6,542 nt of DNA. It comes from Candidatus Competibacteraceae bacterium (GTDB lineage Bacteria; Pseudomonadota; Gammaproteobacteria; Competibacterales; Competibacteraceae). Where the stretch lies: NCBI GenBank assembly GCA_020445045.1, contig JAGRHI010000009.1, forward strand, positions 1-6,542. The letters run 5' to 3'. The notes below the pieces were generated by a model. That model worked only from the letters and a program-made list of their open reading frames with translations, was not told the DNA's origin and made no database searches. Both the position numbers and the translations under genes were made by a program. Shown in pieces: positions 5,666-6,542 of the stretch (the stretch's first letter is position 1; every line of letters begins with the position of its first letter).

Positions 5666-6445
5666 ATGAACGCAACGCCATCCTGTCCCCCCAAGCCGCG
5701 TATCGGCCTGTTCGTGACCTGTCTGGTGGATGTCTTTCGACCAACGGTCGGATTCGCCGCCGTGAAATTGCTGGAAGACGCCGGTTGCACGGTCGAGGTC
5801 CCGGCCGCCCAAACCTGCTGCGGTCAGCCGGCCTACAATTCCGGCGACCGCGCCGACGCTCGTGACTTGGCGCGGCAGGTCATCGTCGCGTTCGAGGACT
5901 TCGATTACGTGGTGGTGCCGTCCGGTTCTTGCGGTGGCACCATCAAGCAGCACTATCCGCATCTGTTCGATGGCGATCCCGCCTGGCAACCCCGCGCGGA
6001 ACGCCTGAGCGCCAAGACCTACGAACTGGTGTCGTTCTTGACCGACGTGCTCGGCGTGGAGCGGGTGCGCGCGCGCTACCCCGGCACCGTGACTTATCAC
6101 GACTCCTGTTCCGGGTTGCGGGAATTGGGCATCAAGCAGCAACCGCGCCGCTTGTTGGCCACGGTCGCGGATCTCGATTTGCGGGAGATGGCCGAGAGCG
6201 AGGTGTGCTGTGGCTTTGGCGGCACGTTCTGCGTCAAATATCCAGAACTGTCCAACCGCATGGTCAGCGAAAAAGCCGCCCACATCCAGGCCAGCGAAGC
6301 CGATACCCTGTTGGCCGGCGACCTGGGTTGCTTGCTGAACATGGCCGGCAAACTGCAACGCGAAGGCGCGGCGATCAAGGTCCGTCACATTGCCGAAGTG
6401 CTGGCCGGGATGGCCGACGCGCCGGCCATCGGCGAACCCGACTGA
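5666..6445 (+). CDS. lutA: L-lactate oxidation complex subunit LutA (CCG-domain protein)
   Basis: A 259-residue cytosolic protein of the LutA/YkgE (LldE) family, part of the LutABC complex that oxidises L-lactate to pyruvate. It has two CCG repeats, which in this family bind iron-sulfur or heterodisulfide-type centres. The first runs from C19 (FVTCLVDVFRPTVG), through C51-C52-G (QTCCGQPAYNSGD), to C89 (PSGSCGG). The second runs from C148 (YHDSCSGLRELG), through C181-C182-G (VCCGFGGTFCVKYPELS), to C222 (DLGCLLNMAGKL). The C-terminal VRHIAEVLAGM is typical of LutA. Length matches the usual 240-260 residues and every expected Cys is present. The start ATG at 5666 has AGGGAGA ending 5 bases upstream, overlapping the last bases of the lipoprotein gene. 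lutB begins 12 bp after its stop, confirming an operon. Confidence 0.95.
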   Translation: MNATPSCPPKPRIGLFVTCLVDVFRPTVGFAAVKLLEDAGCTVEVPAAQTCCGQPAYNSGDRADARDLARQVIVAFEDFDYVVVPSGSCGGTIKQHYPHLFDGDPAWQPRAERLSAKTYELVSFLTDVLGVERVRARYPGTVTYHDSCSGLRELGIKQQPRRLLATVADLDLREMAESEVCCGFGGTFCVKYPELSNRMVSEKAAHIQASEADTLLAGDLGCLLNMAGKLQREGAAIKVRHIAEVLAGMADAPAIGEPD

Positions 6446-6457
6446 GGAGACCCGCCC

Positions 6458-6542
6458 ATGCAAGTGACCAGCCAGACCTTCAAAAGCAACGCCAGCGCCG
6501 CCCTGCGCGATGCCGCCTTGCAGCGGGCCTTGAAAAACCTCA
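6458..6542 (+). CDS. lutB: L-lactate oxidation iron-sulfur protein LutB, N-terminus (partial)
   Basis: Only the first 28 codons are inside the window; the gene runs off the right edge. The start reads MQVTSQTFKSNASAALRD and continues AALQRALKNL, typical of the LutB/YkgF (LldF) N-terminus, in which a short helix precedes the large domain. LutB carries two 4Fe-4S ferredoxin-type clusters further along, not visible here, and passes electrons in the LutABC lactate oxidase. A strong AGGAG (6445-6449) lies 8 bases before the ATG and overlaps the lutA stop codon, indicating coupled translation. The assignment rests on the short N-terminus plus its place directly after lutA. Confidence 0.88.
   Translation, partial: MQVTSQTFKSNASAALRDAALQRALKNL

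Noticed and set aside
5627..6463. A 278-codon open frame on the - strand, longer than the lutA gene it overlaps.
   Set aside because: It is fully antisense to lutA, whose cysteine motifs and ribosome site are unmistakable. Its translation is low-complexity Gly/Ala/His/Gln-rich with no family likeness. Long antisense frames are expected in GC-rich genes.

Overview
The window looks like a stretch of ordinary chromosome from a GC-rich gammaproteobacterium. The recognisable proteins (the SerA C-terminus, a zinc-ribbon Nudix hydrolase, a YehP-like VWA protein, a DUF4124 protein, a short NhaP-type antiporter and the LutA/LutB pair) all read like gammaproteobacterial families, as in pseudomonads or Chromatiales/Competibacter-like lineages. 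The genus cannot be fixed from this sequence. I see no insertion sequence, phage gene, tRNA, rRNA or CRISPR array.

Layout from left to right. The + strand opens with the last 44 codons of serA (3-phosphoglycerate dehydrogenase, ACT domain). It is followed by a hairpin in the convergent gap. A - strand cluster then runs leftward from about 1836 to 203: a zinc-ribbon Nudix hydrolase, a 66-residue acidic protein of unknown function, and a 256-residue coiled-coil protein whose fifth to eighth codons contain a run of eight C. Divergent from this cluster, across only 63 bp, is a + strand VWA protein of the E. coli YehP type with an intact MIDAS metal site. It converges on a - strand pair, an NhaP-type Na+/H+ antiporter (3725-4990) followed 39 bp later by a secreted DUF4124 protein (3212-3685). 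A 200-bp divergent promoter region (4991-5190) separates the antiporter from a + strand operon: a lipoprotein with a chagasin-like (I42) protease-inhibitor domain, lutA, and the start of lutB, which runs off the right edge.

How the genes work together. lutA and lutB encode two of the three parts of the LutABC L-lactate oxidation complex, and lutC is expected just beyond the window. The chagasin-like lipoprotein ends only 10 bp before lutA and is probably co-transcribed, although no link between lactate oxidation and cysteine-protease inhibition is known to me. The VWA protein normally works with a MoxR-type AAA+ ATPase (YehL) and YehM, but neither lies next to it here. The antiporter handles Na+/pH homeostasis in the inner membrane. 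The Nudix, small-protein and coiled-coil group may be one transcription unit, but only its first gene has a predictable biochemistry.

I did not find a convincing new multi-gene system. The points most worth a second look are the C8 tract in the coiled-coil gene, the inhibitor lipoprotein in the lut operon, the VWA gene without its partners, and a repeat/palindrome cluster in the Nudix-VWA divergent spacer.
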